DNA of 64,000 nt from Chitinimonas prasina. Its GTDB lineage: Bacteria; Pseudomonadota; Gammaproteobacteria; Burkholderiales; Chitinimonadaceae. Shown one piece after another: positions 63,818 through 64,000 of this stretch. Position 1 is the stretch's first letter; each line of letters begins with the position of its first letter. The stretch spans positions 1,330,117 through 1,394,116 of the forward strand of contig NZ_BSOG01000001.1 in NCBI RefSeq assembly GCF_030160395.1. The letters run 5' to 3'. The position numbers and the translations under genes are program-made. Under the pieces are notes generated by a model. It did no database searches, had not been told where the DNA came from, and saw only the letters and a program-made list of their open reading frames with translations.

Positions 63818-64000
63818 ATCAGATCGTGTTCCTGCATTTTCTTGCGCAAGGTGTTGCGGTTGATGCCCAGCAGTTCGGCGGCACGGGTCTGGTTGCCCTG
63901 CGCCTTGTCCAGCACTACTTCCAGCATGGGCTTCTCCACCTTGGCCAGCACCATGTCGTAGATCGCCTGCGGTGCTTCGCCGTCCAGGTCGCGGAAATAC
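63814..64000 (-). CDS. fis: DNA-binding protein Fis, C-terminal part (partial)
   Basis: The last 61 residues are visible; the start is beyond the window. The sequence contains YDMVLAKVEKPMLEVVLDKA and then GNQTRAAELLGINRNTLRKK, the classic Fis helix-turn-helix, with MQEHDLI at the C-terminus. Fis is a nucleoid-associated protein that bends DNA and regulates growth-linked genes. The next genes on the same strand are the GrpB-family gene and purH. Confidence 0.95.
   Translation of the reverse strand, partial: YFRDLDGEAPQAIYDMVLAKVEKPMLEVVLDKAQGNQTRAAELLGINRNTLRKKMQEHDLI

Overview
The window is a GC-rich, densely coded chromosomal segment. The gene content fits a betaproteobacterium of the Neisseriales/Chromobacteriaceae type: a 2-methylcitrate operon with acnD and prpF, hemA next to prfA, and fis beside purH and purD. 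This placement is an inference from gene order and protein resemblance, not from a database search.

Layout. (1) 1-6343: propionate catabolism (prpB end, prpC, acnD, prpF). A DUF559 nuclease-fold gene and tandem palindromic repeats sit between acnD and prpF, and a mobile-looking palindromic repeat lies between prpB and prpC. (2) 6422-13486: a probable tripartite retron. It has a 1035-aa HEAT/ARM-like repeat protein, a winged-helix plus SWIM zinc-finger protein, a structured non-coding RNA with visible a1/a2 pairing, an msr-like hairpin and a 24-bp msd-like palindrome, and a retron-type reverse transcriptase with an N-terminal extension and fused C-terminal membrane segments. (3) 13592-16913: small membrane proteins (two DUF3592-like paralogues, a BI-1/YccA protein), a SUFU-like protein and a small HTH regulator. 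(4) 17121-20257: an array of divergent, single-isoacceptor tRNA genes (Glu, His, Gln, Pro, Trp plus two degenerate tRNA-like sequences) mixed with a 67-aa protein and followed by an HNH endonuclease. (5) 20358-33670: an unfamiliar biosynthetic cluster with a nucleotide-sugar dehydrogenase, AMP ligase, methyltransferase, stand-alone carrier protein, glycosyltransferase, two radical SAM/SPASM enzymes, a one-module NRPS (C-A-T-TE, with a cysteine nucleophile in the TE), a family 2 glycosyltransferase and an SDR epimerase. (6) 33908-39395: ydcSTUV-patD polyamine uptake and aminobutyraldehyde oxidation. (7) 39531-50725: Suv3-like helicase, two two-component systems, a serine hydrolase lipoprotein, and an SPFH protein with an SH3-like partner. 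(8) 50726-52815: an AT-richer islet with small genes and an IS4-type transposase remnant. (9) 52787-64000: GGDEF-EAL protein, hemA-GNAT-prfA, an amino-acid binding protein, purD, a 185-bp tandem repeat, purH, a GrpB-family protein and the fis C-terminus.

The three parts most worth attention are the retron locus, the divergent tRNA array and the NRPS/radical SAM/glycosyltransferase cluster. In the cluster, the genes from 23366 to 33670 are almost all translationally coupled. They look able to activate an acyl or aryl acid, load it on a carrier, condense it with one amino acid and decorate the product with sugar.
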